Shown: one piece after another, positions 1 through 11,669 of the stretch
Layout of the letters: every line of letters begins with the position of its first letter
Position numbering within the stretch: the stretch's first letter is position 1
Origin: Anopheles merus
Lineage: Eukaryota > Arthropoda > Insecta > Diptera > Culicidae
NCBI RefSeq assembly: GCF_017562075.2
Contig: NW_024427588.1
Coordinates: 527,072-591,071, forward strand
Reading direction: 5' to 3'
DNA length: 64,000 nt
Position numbers and translations under genes: made by a program
The notes under the pieces: model-generated
Database searches by the model: none
What the model was told of the DNA's origin: nothing
Seen by the model: the letters and a program-made list of their open reading frames with translations, nothing else

Positions 1-758
1 GTTACGAATGTCCTAGCCAATTCATTTAAGCCTTGCAGATTTTCAATAATTTTGTCATTTTGCTCAATGACTATTTGCGTGAAGTCCTTCATTGCTTGTG
101 CTCCTTTCTTGCTAGTCTTTGTTTGAGCTGTATTTTTTGACGTTTCCGTTTCTTTGTGAATTTTTATGGGTTCTTCCAATTCACTTGAATAATCTTCTTG
201 GTTAAAGAATGTATCCATTTCTGTTCTATTCTTGGCTGGTTCGTATCCGTGGAGCACTTGTCGACAGACTTAGAGGTCCCTGCTTTCTGTTGTAACGGAA
301 GCGGTTCTACCTCCTGCAGTTCTTCCGGTACTCCAATGCAAATCGAATCGGGAGCTGGAGCTACACTTTTGTCTAAATTTGATATTGCCATCACTCGTTC
401 GTCTAAATCGTCGATTTTTTGAAAATTTCCTACTCCTCCTGTCATATTCTGTTGTTTTTTGTTTTCCGTTATTTTCCTCTTAGTGTTGTATTTTTTTTCG
501 ATCCAAGCCTGCGACACAAATGTGGTTACAGCAAAGAAAGATTATTACCAGAATATTCTCAAAACCTCTATGAAGAAATATACTCACTCTTAACCATTCT
601 TTGCCTGACTTAGAAGGTGGTCGTAATGCGTTTGATTGTATCGCCAAATCGTCCCAAAAACTTGTCTGACTATTTTTTGCTGTTCCTCTAGCCACTTCTG
701 GGTTTTCCTCCATTATTTCTAACAGCTTTTGCTGCTGAATTTTGCTCGCTCGTTGCAC
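1..758 (-). pseudogene. Myb/SANT-like (zeste/MSANTD-type) DNA-binding protein, partial and frameshifted
   Basis: Two exons can be seen on the minus strand. The first (about 758 down to 588) reads RASKIQQQKLLEIMEE, then a tryptophan-rich stretch ending KEWLR, followed by a GTGAGT donor. The second starts at 508 after a CAG acceptor and continues in phase with AWIEKKYNTKRK. Regularly spaced W residues and a basic third helix are typical of the Myb/SANT-like domain of zeste/MSANTD-type proteins. Such proteins often accompany PIF/Harbinger transposons or are domesticated from them. The reading frame ends at 164, but from about 240 down to 1 another frame stays open and looks coding (a charged helical tail including EQNDKIIENLQ). 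I therefore infer a one-base frameshift near 205-245 and that the gene continues left of the window. The true start was not resolved; an ATG near 855 does not splice in phase. The partner transposase, if any, is not visible. Confidence 0.5.
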
Positions 759-1312
759 TGAAGATCGTCTATGATGTAAACGTGTTGTTTTTAATTAAAA
801 CGACCATTTGTAATCATTTTAACACTTACTATTGGTCTTTCGGTGTTCCACTCATGATTTTACTCCCGACTTGGCGACAGACAGTTTTTGACTGGCATAA
901 GTGATACCAAGCAGTAGCACGGGCTGACAAAATATTTTGTCGTATAGAACCGATTCGTAGAATATTTCTTCGAACAATAAGTATGATACCCGGGGAGCAA
1001 AATCAAACCGCTTTCTTGCTCTGACTCATTTAATTGTGTGTTTGTAAAGCGAGAAGGCATGTTTCATTTGCTGGTTAGGTTTTTTTTTATACAATGGGGC
1101 TGGCTTGCAGTCCAAAAAATTCTGATGAATTTTTGTAACAAACAAAAACACGTGAGATTCTCACACTCGATCGTGATAGAGATGGATAAAATCGCAAAAA
1201 TTAACGGCCATCTCTTCCAAACGACTCCGCCAAAATTGGAAGCAGCACCAGATAGTAGGTATAACACTCCAATTTCGAAACCGTCAGGAGCCAATAAGAA
1301 TCGATTCCAACC
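759..1312. other. Unassigned stretch, no recognisable gene
   Basis: Short overlapping open frames occur on both strands, but none shows a domain, splice-site context or low-complexity bias that would support a gene. It may be the upstream part of the Myb/SANT-like remnant or of a transposon that carried it. Confidence 0.3.
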
Positions 1313-1870
1313 CGTGGGTACAGCGGGTGCGGTTTTTCGGAGTCCCCCATGACCGTGTCCCCATACGTAGGACTGACTATCCTGCTATGCTAACAATAAG
1401 TCACTGAAGCCAAGCTCACTTCACTAGTGGGCACAAGCAGGCCTTGACCGACAGCGGTTGTTGTGCCAAAGAAAAAAAATCGATAGTTCAATTTTAGACC
1501 CAAATTATCAGAAGGTGCATGAAAGTACAAGCGATTTTGACCCATTGGAGCAGCGAATTGGATAGGGTCTTGAACCTACTTTGGCCCGACCCGACCCAAA
1601 CACGCTGCACCAATGGGTTCAACATGCACTACTAAACAACGTAATATGCCCGTCATGAGTTCAAGACCCGTTTGGGCCGTACTTTTCATACATAGGACTG
1701 ACTATCCTGGTACTAGTATTCAATAAGCCACTATGTTGTCAGTGACTCTCTTGGGTCTCCCAATGGACCGGTCTCCCCGTAGCTACGACTGACTATCCGG
1801 CTGCGTGGTACTAAATCTTTAGACCTGCATATCCGCGGAGGAAATCACGCCAAATAGAAGACTGATAACC
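1313..1870 (+). repeat. Two degraded tRNA-derived SINE copies
   Basis: The first remnant (about 1330-1476) keeps the SINE tail: a CATACGTAGGACTGACTATCC-like segment (15 or more bases shared with other copies), then GGCCTTGACCGACAGCGG and a TTGTTG...CCAAAG end. The second (about 1635-1860) keeps the box-B region near GAGTTCAAGACC and a different tail with CCCCGTAGCTACGACTG and ACGCCAAATAGAAGA. Better preserved relatives are at 45221, 51032 and in the tandem array. Confidence 0.55.
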
Positions 1871-2651
1871 AAGTACCATTATTGGTATAGGCAACAATGG
1901 CTGTTTCGTCAGAAAATAAAAATAAAAAGTAGAAGAGTAACACTTGGATATCTACTTGGACGGAATAGGAAAGTGTCTTGATATAATTACTTCTTAAGAC
2001 TTAAAAATAAAAAAATAAGAAAAACATATTTTTCCAGCTAGGCTCGGTCATTTTCTGGGATAAATGTAATTTGTAAGTAGGCAACAGTGCAAGGTGATTC
2101 GTCTTAAGAACGGTAACAAATATGTACAATTATTAAACAAAAGCTAGGAAATGTTTTATTTAACAGTAAACACAACACAAAAGTATGCATACAATTTATT
2201 TATTTGATTCAATTGTATGCTACGTAAGAAAATCAAGAAAATTGTTCATCTGTTAATTTTAACGACAGCTTATCACACGCTGTTAAAATAAACGACTGTC
2301 AAGAGCGTATGCGATACAAATTAACCGTCGTTTATTATACTGTTCGATTTTCCCCTGTGTTTGCCTATGTGCGTTAACGACTAGTCGTTAACTGTTTTGA
2401 CGGTCGTTTATTTTAACAGGAATGAACAACAAATGAACTCGGTTAAACCAAAATGAACTTTAAACGACTGTTGAAAAGAGTTCATTTATTCGCGATGCCG
2501 GCTAATATTCGCTAACTGCAGGGATCTTTCGATGGATTGATTGCTTTTATTGGCGCTGACTTGAATGAACGTTTTGAACTTTTCTCATTTATTTATGTTG
2601 ATATTAATTATATATTATATAAAGTATAAATTAAAGTGTGATTGTGTAAAG
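1871..2651. repeat. Old inverted-repeat MITE, related to 15465-15850
   Basis: The stretch at about 2240-2510 contains repeated AACGACTGT/AACGACAGC and TTAACGACTAGTCG motifs and ends with TTCGCGATGCCGGC. A similar block lies in reverse orientation at 15465-15850 (starting AGCCGGCATTAATAATAAATG). From about 2510 to 2651 the sequence resembles 52030-52160, the left half of a TA-type MITE, which is interrupted here by the hAT element. Confidence 0.45.
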
Positions 2652-5544
2652 CAGGGGCCTCCAAACTTTTCAGCTCGCGGGCCCCGTTGCACAATGGGCA
2701 TTTGCCGGGATGAAATTCAAAAAATCAACTTTGTAATAGCGCAATTCCAAATTATAGGTTTTAATACTAAGGGTTAAACTAAGAAAAATACCAAATATGA
2801 GCTCTTTATCTTTTCTGGTTCTCTAGAAAACACCTTTCAAAGTCGAGATTTGTTAAAAAACGCAGACATTTTTTCACTTTTTTGGAAAACTTTGAACCTT
2901 TGTAACTTTTTCAAATATAAACCGATTTTGATAAGTTTAGACATTTTAAAAAGGATATTTAGTCAGCTTTAAAAATACATAAAAATACATTTTGAGTTAA
3001 GTTAATTTTATGCAAAAATAAACGATAATAACTGATAAAACTTCCTAAAAAATTTCATCATTTTAATTTTTGACATGATGCCATTATGAAAGTGGCGTAG
3101 AGTGGCGTTGTCTCATATATGTCACATAATAGTGTAATATATACTATCAATCTGTGAAGAAATATTCTACTAAAGTTTGCGAACGCGAATTTTATTGAAG
3201 TTTTTTCACATCAACTTTTTCTAAAAATAGACACATGCGCAACTAGGCGGCTCTATAGGAGCCTAGTGTAGCGTATTTAGTGTATTCTACAAAACTATAT
3301 TCTACGTGATTTTAATTTCCATTACGAAGCTGTGTATCTTATTTTCAGCTCATGTACTTATCTAATATGTAAATTTCTATTCTAACCTAACTTTATTATG
3401 AAATATAATGAAGCAAATCAGAACCAAATACCTTTTGGTCCTACTCCAGATTATAGACGGATGTAAGGAAAATAATTCTGAAATTATACGCATAACAGGA
3501 AAACGTTATGAATGCACCAGCATCTATTGGCGTTTAGGGAGAAGAAACTCCCAAAAGTCATGACAAACTAAATATAAGGATAGAGGAAAGTATGCTACAA
3601 AGAATATTTTGCAAGAAAGAAAATGCATCCAGAAGGACATTTTGTATAATGAGCTGTATTCCTCTGATTCGTTAACCAATTCAATATCAGTAGCTACAAG
3701 CACTAAAACAAAGACAGAGTTTAGCTTTACAAATGAAGTAATTACTTTGTTTGTAGCTATCGTTGAACTCTGATTTTTTCGGATAGTTGTAAAACCAAGA
3801 ACATACAATGTTTAGTTTTATTACCCCTTCTGAAGGCAGTACAGGACTTGGAAAAGTATAGGATGAATATTCAAAGACTAACAATATAAGCTGCTTTTCA
3901 TTACGAATTTGGGAAGTACTTTATTTCAATGTACCTGCTCTATCTAATTCTTTAAATGCCTTTATTCATGTCTTTAGAAATGTGAACTAGAAGTCAGGCG
4001 CTTGTAATAGCATCCACCTAAGTTGTGTATGTAAAATTTTAATATTTGTACTTACTTACTTACTTATCCGGCGCTACAACCGCTTTGCGGTCTTGGCCTG
4101 CCTCAGGAGTTTCCGAAATCGCTCACGGTCTCGCGCCTTCGTCTGCCAGTCCGTTATCCCGGCCTTAATGGCGGACGCCTCCACGCCATCTTGCCACCTC
4201 AATTTGGGCCTACCACGCCTCCTCTGTCCTTGTGGACGGCCTAAAAAGACTTTACGGGCTGGGTCGTCCGTTTCCATGCGTATAACATGGCCAGCCCACC
4301 GGAGCCTGGCGAGCTTTCTACGCTGTACGACAGTGAGGTCGCCGTACATCTCGTATAGCTCGTCATTATAGCGGCTCCTCCATTGTCCTTCCACACATAC
4401 GGGGCCAAGTATCCTTCTGAGCATCTTCCTCTCGAACGCGGCTAAGAGGGTTTCGTCAGATTTGGACAGTGTCCATGTCTCAGAGGCGTATGTGAGTACT
4501 GGTACTATATAGGTAGTATATAGTCCCAGCTTCGTCCGTCGCGACAAGTTCTTTGAGGTGAACTGCTTTTTCAGCTGTAGAATGACCGGTTGGCAGCCAG
4601 CATCCTTGCGCGCAACTCAGCTTCCATGCTATTGTCGTTGCTGACCTTTGATCCCAGATAGGTGAATTGTGGGACGACTTCAAAAGTGCGTTCACCTATC
4701 TGCACGTCACGCCTACGTAGATTCTGATTATTTGTTGGCGGGCCCGCTGATGATGCCACCATCAGTTTGGTCTTTGCCTCGTTTATCTGCAATCCGAGGT
4801 TCTCTGCCGCCTGCTCGATCCCTTGGTAGGCTTCTGCTACATAGGAGAGCCGCAGACCAATGATGTCTATATCATCAGCGTATGCGAGAATCTGTACTAC
4901 CAGGAATATTTGTACTACCTGTGAGTAAAAGTGATGAAAATTAGCTACAATTGTCCTATACAAAGCAGAAAATATTATCTTATTCAAAATGATTATGTTT
5001 TGTTCATATATTATGAAACATTACAGTATATTTTAATATGATTTATACTATTAGAAACAACAAATACATGAAAAAAACACAAAATTAATAAAATTAAGCA
5101 AAGCTCCCTTAAAACATTATTTTATGTAGCGCCACCTGGTGGTATGGATGCGAACTACATATAAAATGTTATTTACTATCATAACTCTTTACTACAAACG
5201 ATAAAATCTAACAATTTCTGCAAAAATAATTTTATCCCAAAATTTGTTCTAAGCTGCCCATTGTGCATTGGTTCAAAAATAACTATGTTGAGGGCCATAT
5301 GACGCTACCTTTAACTGATGAGTGAACGTTTAAATCTCGTGTTTATAGCAATATACTTACGATACTTGACAGCTTCGTGTAACTATAGTTTGATTTTTGT
5401 CTAAGAAAAGTAAAAAATGCAATTTTATTCGCAAAAGTTAAAATAACGTAATATTTATTTTAACTCTGGCAAAGTCATCGTGGGCCGCATTATAAGCTCT
5501 TGAGGGCTGCATGCGGCCCGCGGGCTTTAGTTTGGAGACCCCTG
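2652..5544. mobile_element. hAT-type element with 8-bp target duplication, non-coding, carries a nested LINE
   Basis: The left end reads CAGGGGCCTCCAAACTTTTC and the right end, read inward, CAGGGGTCTCCAAACTAAAG. The element is flanked by GTGTAAAG (2644-2651) and GTGTAAAA (5545-5552), so seven of eight bases of the duplication match. An 8-bp duplication with CAGGGG-type ends is standard for hAT. No transposase frame is seen, so it is a non-autonomous copy of about 2.0 kb once the nested LINE (4053-4904) is removed. The flanks resemble the MITE at 51988-52344, which lacks the hAT and so serves as an uninterrupted relative. Confidence 0.8.
4053..4904 (-). mobile_element. 5'-truncated RTE-like LINE, 3' fragment
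   Basis: The minus strand encodes the end of a reverse transcriptase, beginning at the catalytic box AYADDIDIIG (about 4890), followed by the thumb and a C-terminal domain (YASETWTLSKSDE, GHVIRMETDDPARK, GRPKLRWQDGVE). A frameshift splits the protein near 4550-4570. The 3' end is a short TAAG repeat, as is usual for RTE-clade LINEs. A 12-bp target duplication AATATTTGTACT occurs at 4041-4052 and 4905-4916, so the boundaries are firm. The copy lies wholly inside the hAT element and so is younger than it. RTE is assigned by protein style and 3' tail; other LINE clades are less likely. Confidence 0.8.
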
Positions 5545-5552
5545 GTGTAAAA

Positions 5553-8500
5553 CAATAGCACAGGTAGGCAAAAGTGCCAAAATTTGTGGGAAAATGGACT
5601 TTTGTGATGAATTTCCCTTCATGAGACACCGGATGTTTCATATTTTGACGTTTAAGTGTTTTAAAACAGCGAATCACTCCAATTAGCGGTCATCAACTAA
5701 ATCAAAGCTTGCCTGAGCGAGAATTAAAATCAAACTAATGCTGAATGTGAAATGCACCAGAAACACAAATGAATTTACTTGTAATGTGTGTGTTTTAGTT
5801 AGCGAATTTCTCAACTGGTAGAGAGAGTAACATCTGTACAGTTTGAACACTTGCGCTAGACTCTTCTTTATTCCTTCTTTCCTTCATTCGTCCCATCAAT
5901 ACAATTCCCAAGCAACAAATTCAAGTGACAGAAGGTCATACGTTTATACCGTACAAATTCATTACTCAACAGTGTAATTTTGCTCGTTATGAAAAGTATT
6001 TTTTGATCATTTAGATTTCTATGTATATTTCTTTTAGACTATTTCTTTTGCATATTTGTAATGTTTCCTTTGTGTGTGTATGAGTGTGTGTTTTTTACTA
6101 TTGTTATTTTCTCTGTTTTATATTATATTAAAGGCTTTGTTTTTGGTATATTTTTCCGTTTTGGTTTATTTGTTTTTTCTCTCGGTAGGTTAGTTTTTTT
6201 GTGAGTTTGTGTAGTTTTCTATCAGCTTGACTGATCCTGTTGATTAGTCTCTTTGGTAGTGGTCTAGGTACTTTGCGTTTGTGTTATTTATAAATGTTAG
6301 TTTTTTTCTGTTTTGTTACTTATCTTAGTTGTTATTTATAGGTTTTGACTGTTTTTTTTAATGAGAAAGCTGTCTAAACTAGATTTTTGTTTCCAAAAAT
6401 CCTACAAACGTTTTCAAAGTCTGCGATTGCCTCCTGCGAGCTGCGGATTGCCTCCTAAATTTACTTTTTTCTTATCAGAAACAGCTTTTGGGATGTTAGT
6501 GTCCGCATAGCACTATGAGTTCATTCATCTTATTGTCTATATTTTCAAGATTCTGTATTAATTATTTTATAAATTCCGCTATTTTATGAAAATTTTTCCT
6601 AACTTTTCTTTCCATTTTTTCTCGAGATCATCTCTACCAATTTCCTCATTTCTGTGTTTACCACAGTCAACGATCATATGCCTTCCCGTGTTGTATATCA
6701 CACATTTATCACAGTTTCCATCCTCGTACATCTCAATGCAAAATCCTTTCAAGATATTTCAATCTTAACAGCATTGTATATGTGGGTTGGGAACAGTGTG
6801 GCCATGTTTTTTTTTGCGGTTTTTGGTAGGAGCCTCAAAATTTGAACGGTAGTTTTCGGTAGGAGTTTCAATTTGTATCGGTAGTTTTTAGTATGTTTTA
6901 AAGTATTTAGCGGAGGGGTAGGGAGGAAGGAGGTGGGGTGGGGGGTGCTACACGAATCTACACGAGAAAACACATCTTTTTTTATTTAAATAAGATGCAT
7001 CTGATTTGGTTGATGGCGGTCTCGAGAATGAGGCTTTTCTGAAGTGTCAATCTGAAAATTGTACTGAGGATTCTAAGCCAACGAAGGATTGAGAGGCACA
7101 TTTCCTTCTTGAGCGGTGGCGATTCTTCTTTTTGGGGGTTTCCCGTGGCCGCTTAGGACGAGTCGTAGTGGTAGTGCTAAATCGAATGCGATTTAATCGT
7201 ATCTACTGTCAGCAGCTATTTCGATTGATATTGCGATTATTTTGATCAATTTGTGAGTTTAACACAACAATAGCCATAAAAACCTACGTTTGAGTTTGTA
7301 GGATTTGTAGGACAAATCGGGTATAATTACAACCCCTTTTTTTTATTCAGCTCAGATAGTCACGGATAGTTCGCGTTTAGTGGTGTTTAGATAGTTCAGA
7401 TAGTTACGGTCGCCATGTAATCTGATGAACGTACATACGGTTCAACTGATCAACGCGTACCATCGCGGTAGGTCAGTGTTTTGCTGACATGTATCGACGT
7501 AGAATAATACTTTGTTCGAAGCGGACTTCTCAACACTTGATCATCGTCCAGGCGATCATAGAAACCCAGAAGGGGGTTCCCTTACTGGACACGTTGGCCT
7601 TACCTTGGGAAGGGGGACATAGCTAAACTCTTGAAATAAGTTGGAAGGCGAAGTTTTTAGGCAGCGTAACGTCCTATCTTGACAGTCCGAATGCATCTGT
7701 TCTGCCGCGATCGGAATTGATTTTATTTATACTCAATAGGTGTTATGGGTTTGGTACATTTGGTTTTGGAATGTGTTTTTGTCCTAATTAAAGGTTATTG
7801 GATTGAGGTGCCATTTATACATTGTGTGGCAGATTTACTGCTAACAGTAGGTCAAATTAAACATAGCATTACCAACAGCCAGGTAAAAAGACATTGAACA
7901 CTAGAAGCGTAAATGTTCTCGTGTTTTACCCCAAAACATAAATAAGGAAAACACTCCACAGATAAACAATTTAACTTCCGTAAAACCCCAGGCATAAACA
8001 GGAAAACGTTTGCTACATCCACAATGCACGGATAGTTGATAAAACACAAACACGCTAGGTATAATTTGAGAAACCACTGTTAAAAAACCTAAACCCGGAA
8101 AACCAAACGAAAGTTCACATTTGACAAACATCTGATTGCCAAATGTATCACAAATTTCACACCATCTCTGTTATAAATAAAGCTCAAATCGATGGCGAAG
8201 TCAGTTCACCTTCCACAGACACGTAGATCACTCGTGTTCTGGTGCATCTCACCAATTTGCAGATTCCGCCGTAGGCTCTGGCCAATTTGATAACCAATTT
8301 TGTTTATCAGCTCTTCAGTCAGTTGACCGATCAGCATTACCCTCATCGAAGTAAAGTGCATGTTTGCACTAGTTCCACCCAACTTCTCCAACGGTGTCCG
8401 ATTCCGCCTCGGCCATCAACTCGACGCGCAAGGTCGATCCAGTCCGCGATTCCACTGACGTAGCAAGTGCTTCTTTTCGAACTCAGCGTAAGTGTGAACG

Positions 8501-9011
8501 GGTTGACGCAACCGATACGCGACGAATGTGTATACATTTTGGTGTCGCGTTCCGTACGATCCCCTTCCTCGTTCCACTCCCCTTTCACTGCCCTCCGCGC
8601 ATTGACTCTCCGAAACGGTTTGAGAAGCGCGGCCGAACCTACCACAATTGTATCGGAGTGATGTGTAGGTCATTTTGTGCCTATGCTGCGCTTTTAGTGT
8701 TTTTAAAAATGTTCTGGAAAGTTTCAATTGTTCTAGCCAAGGAACGGGTCCGTTAGCCGGTCTTTGCATACGTTGCGTTTTTAGAGTTTTTGCTATGCAT
8801 TCTCAGTTTGTCTGCTTTGCTGCGGTAACGATTGAATTGCTTATGCTGCGCGTTTCGGTTGTTTTCGATAAATGTGTCTCAATTGTTTTTTCTACGAACG
8901 GTATGGTCTGGGTGTATTGCTATGGTGTGCTAGATTTGTTTTGATGTGTTATAATGAATGTGTTGCAATGGAGTGATTTGGTTTCCCGAAGTGTGTTACA
9001 ATGTGTCTATA
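5553..9011. other. Long stretch with no supported gene
   Basis: The first 150 bases are the right half of the TA-type MITE that hosts the hAT element. The rest is T-rich on the plus strand (5860-6400), has a G-rich tract at 6910-6950 (GGGGTAGGGAGG-like) and a more GC-rich block at 8380-8650 that is open in several frames on both strands. None of these frames has recognisable domains. The GC-rich block could be an exon or promoter of the downstream gene, but nothing seen here proves it. Confidence 0.3.
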
Positions 9012-9019
9012 GCTGATAG

Positions 9020-10348
9020 TAGTGTTGGGAATTTCGTTAAAAAAAAGGAACGGAACGGAACTAGTTCATTTTTCAAAAAGAACGGAACGTGAACCTGGGG
9101 TGCAAAAGTACCGACCCAGAGCTTAGAAGCCAAACTGTCATCCGGGGGGGGGGGGGGGGGGGTTGTTAATTGTTACAGGATATAAAAAGGCGTTTCTTCA
9201 ATCTGAAATCATATCTGACACCAAATCTAGATGGGTTCAATCTATGTCCAGTAAGCTGTACCAGCTGTGCTAATACAAAGCATGCATTTATTATCTAGCA
9301 TTTTTTAACTTTTTAGATGCGACGACCATTTTCGATCAAAACCTTCCTGTACCACTGATAGGCTTGGCAATCAGTAACTTAAATGCCCATAGCAGGATAA
9401 TCATCCCAGCGTATGGGGGCACGATCCATTCGAGGATTTTACCCATGCCGAAGTTATTGAGTGGTCCGAGTTGACGATTGTATCACGAGATTGACTAATT
9501 ATTTGAATTTCACTTACTACTTAAAACAAATAGTTTTTTTTTTACATAAATCGTTTACAACATCACGGCACTCAAACGGTTGTCGAATGGAACAGAATGC
9601 TTCGAATCGAATGGCTAAATATTGGAATCATGGATCAAGTGGATATCGTGGCATAAAAAATAAATACATTTTATTCTTCGTTGTTCATACTCACATATTA
9701 TAATACATTTTTTCCAACCAGTTCTGCCATATGAGTACAGATTTAAATTTTATAATAATTATTTGTCTAGTTAAGATAAGCTAAATTATAACAAAAAGTA
9801 TAATAGATGTTACAAATTGCACCATAATACCAAATGCAACACCATTTTTGGTTTCGCTTATCACGATTTTTATAAACGATACGCGACGAAGTGCGATGAA
9901 TATTCCTGTGAGCATGGGAGAGTGCACAGGCAACACATACTGTGTGCGAGAAAGAGTGAACAAGTATCTTGCATGCAGCAAGCAACAGCCGGCCAAAGCC
10001 GGTTTTTTCAAAGAACGGAACGCACGAACGATAGCACCTTGCTAACAATATTGAAGCGGCAAAGACCGGAGTGAACGGAAAGAACGAATTGAACGGAACG
10101 GAATGAACGGAAAGAACGGAAAGACCGAAATGAACGGAACGGAACGGAATGAACGGAACGGAACGGAATGAACGGAACGGAACGGAACGGAATGAACGGA
10201 ACGGAACGGAACGGAATGAACGGAATGAACGGAATGAACGGAACGGAATGAACGGAACGGAACGATTTTGTATAAAGGATCGGAACGGAACGGCCTACAT
10301 AAAGAACGGAACTTTTTTACTAGGTTCGGACCGGAACGGCCAACACTA
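9020..10348. mobile_element. hAT-type non-autonomous element with internal GGAAC minisatellite
   Basis: Both ends carry the inverted terminus TAGTGTTGG, and the element is flanked by a perfect 8-bp duplication GCTGATAG (9012-9019 and 10349-10356). There is no transposase. The interior holds a remnant of a tRNA-derived SINE (about 9365-9480, minus strand) and a 17-18 base G run near 9146. Near the right end there is a long GGAAC/GGAATGAAC array (10080-10280), with shorter GGAACGG motifs next to the left end (9047-9090). Confidence 0.85.
10075..10290 (+). repeat. GGAAC / GGAATGAAC minisatellite
   Basis: Tandem array of GAACGG blocks broken by GGAATGAAC at irregular intervals of 10-20 bases. 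It lies in the right subterminal part of the hAT element at 9020-10348; the same motif occurs at that element's left end. The apparent 66-residue open frame across it (NERNGTER repeats) is a by-product of the array. Confidence 0.9.
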
Positions 10349-10356
10349 GCTGATAG

Positions 10357-11669
10357 TGTGTGCTATAATCAGTTCTGTATAGCAGATATGCTACACCCAT
10401 GTACAATTTTACCTTCCCTTCCAATTTCATCGCATCTCATGAAGAAAAGACACGGGTTTTAGTTATCAGTGATGAACTCCTGGTTCTGGTCTAATCATGA
10501 GGAATACAGAATACAGACAAAAATTCATGAGGAATACAGATAAATCAGTACTTCTGGTCCCTCTGGTTGGGAATGACTCACTATCAACGAGCTGGTATCC
10601 TTTTTTGCGAAACAGCTTGCTGTTTAGGTACGCGCAAGGCTTTAGTTTTATTTTGGGATATCCTTGCTTGTCCTGACAAGGTGGTCTAAATGTCTGCGAA
10701 CAGACGGCGTCCACGGTCCTGCCCACGCCCGAAGGCAAAGCAGATGGCATACGATTCGATCCAAAGGCAAGGACAAGGCAAAAGCGACACAGAAAAGTTT
10801 CCCCACGGCTAGACATATACTATAGACGCGTTGTCTATGCGTCTCGCTCGGTATCACAGCGACATACGGCAGGTAAGCAGTAAAAATGCAGCTACCTGAT
10901 ACGCACACATGTTTATCGAACACAACTATTCGGCTAGGCTAGGTAAATTTCACGAGGACGCCGGAACAAAAGGGCGCAGACTTTTTCATGATTTCGTATG
11001 ACTTCGGCTGTTTTGGACCGTGCGTGTAGGCGCTAACAATGAATATAGTTTTAATTACAGTAACAATACACGCTACCATTCTTTCTGAATAAAACAAAAC
11101 AATACACGCGGTTTCTGGTTGCAGAATATATCAGCCAAGAATATTTTTTATGCGAGAGTGTCATTGGGGGTGTTCCTTTGAAAACGATCGAGTGTTAAAC
11201 ATTTATTAATAAATGCCCTGTAACGAATTAAACTTGACTATCACTGTTTCTTCACTACAGCTTGTTGCAAAAGTTGGTAGCAAAATTTTGTATGAAAAAA
11301 AGAATTTGCATGATCGACTATTTTTTATACAAGTTAGGATTGTGCAATCTATACAAACAGGTGTCGTTTGAAAACAGAATCATAAAAAAATATTAGTTCT
11401 TTCTGGTAACAATCATTTTCCTCAATGATGATATGTCCCACTTCTTACTCCTGCATAGGAATGAGAATGACGAAGTTATCGATCCGACTTCACAATACCG
11501 ATTGGCGCATGCATACATACACAAACCTACATTTAACAGTTTGAAACATGCTTGAATTGTTTTTAGAATATGAATTTGGTTCGTTTTCGGTATCTTTGTT
11601 TTTTGTGTCTAAATTCACTTCACACAAGTCAATAAAATGATTCTTTTATATTTGATGCTAATTTTACAG
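10357..11669. other. Region upstream of the first visible nardilysin exon
   Basis: No exon could be assigned with confidence. The segment at about 10820-10940 (containing CACAGCGACATACGGCAGG) recurs in inverted orientation at about 48600-48740, so it is a dispersed repeat. A short ATG frame near 10988 ending at a GTGCGT donor would splice in phase to 11670, but it is only about ten codons and lacks nardilysin similarity. Confidence 0.3.

Noticed and set aside
7300..7800. LTR retrotransposon end (AAGGGGGAC-like purine tract near 7608)
   Set aside because: No paired LTR, primer binding site or coding remnant of such an element was seen.
8394..8769. A gene in the GC-rich block with long open frames on both strands
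   Set aside because: Overlapping frames in several phases with no domains; most likely a composition effect.
10149..10349. A small protein of NERNGTER repeats
   Set aside because: A direct translation of the GGAAC minisatellite inside a transposon.
10988..11025. A possible first exon of nardilysin (ATG about ten codons before a GTGCGT donor)
   Set aside because: Phase fits the exon at 11670, but the peptide is too short and has no nardilysin similarity; chance cannot be excluded.
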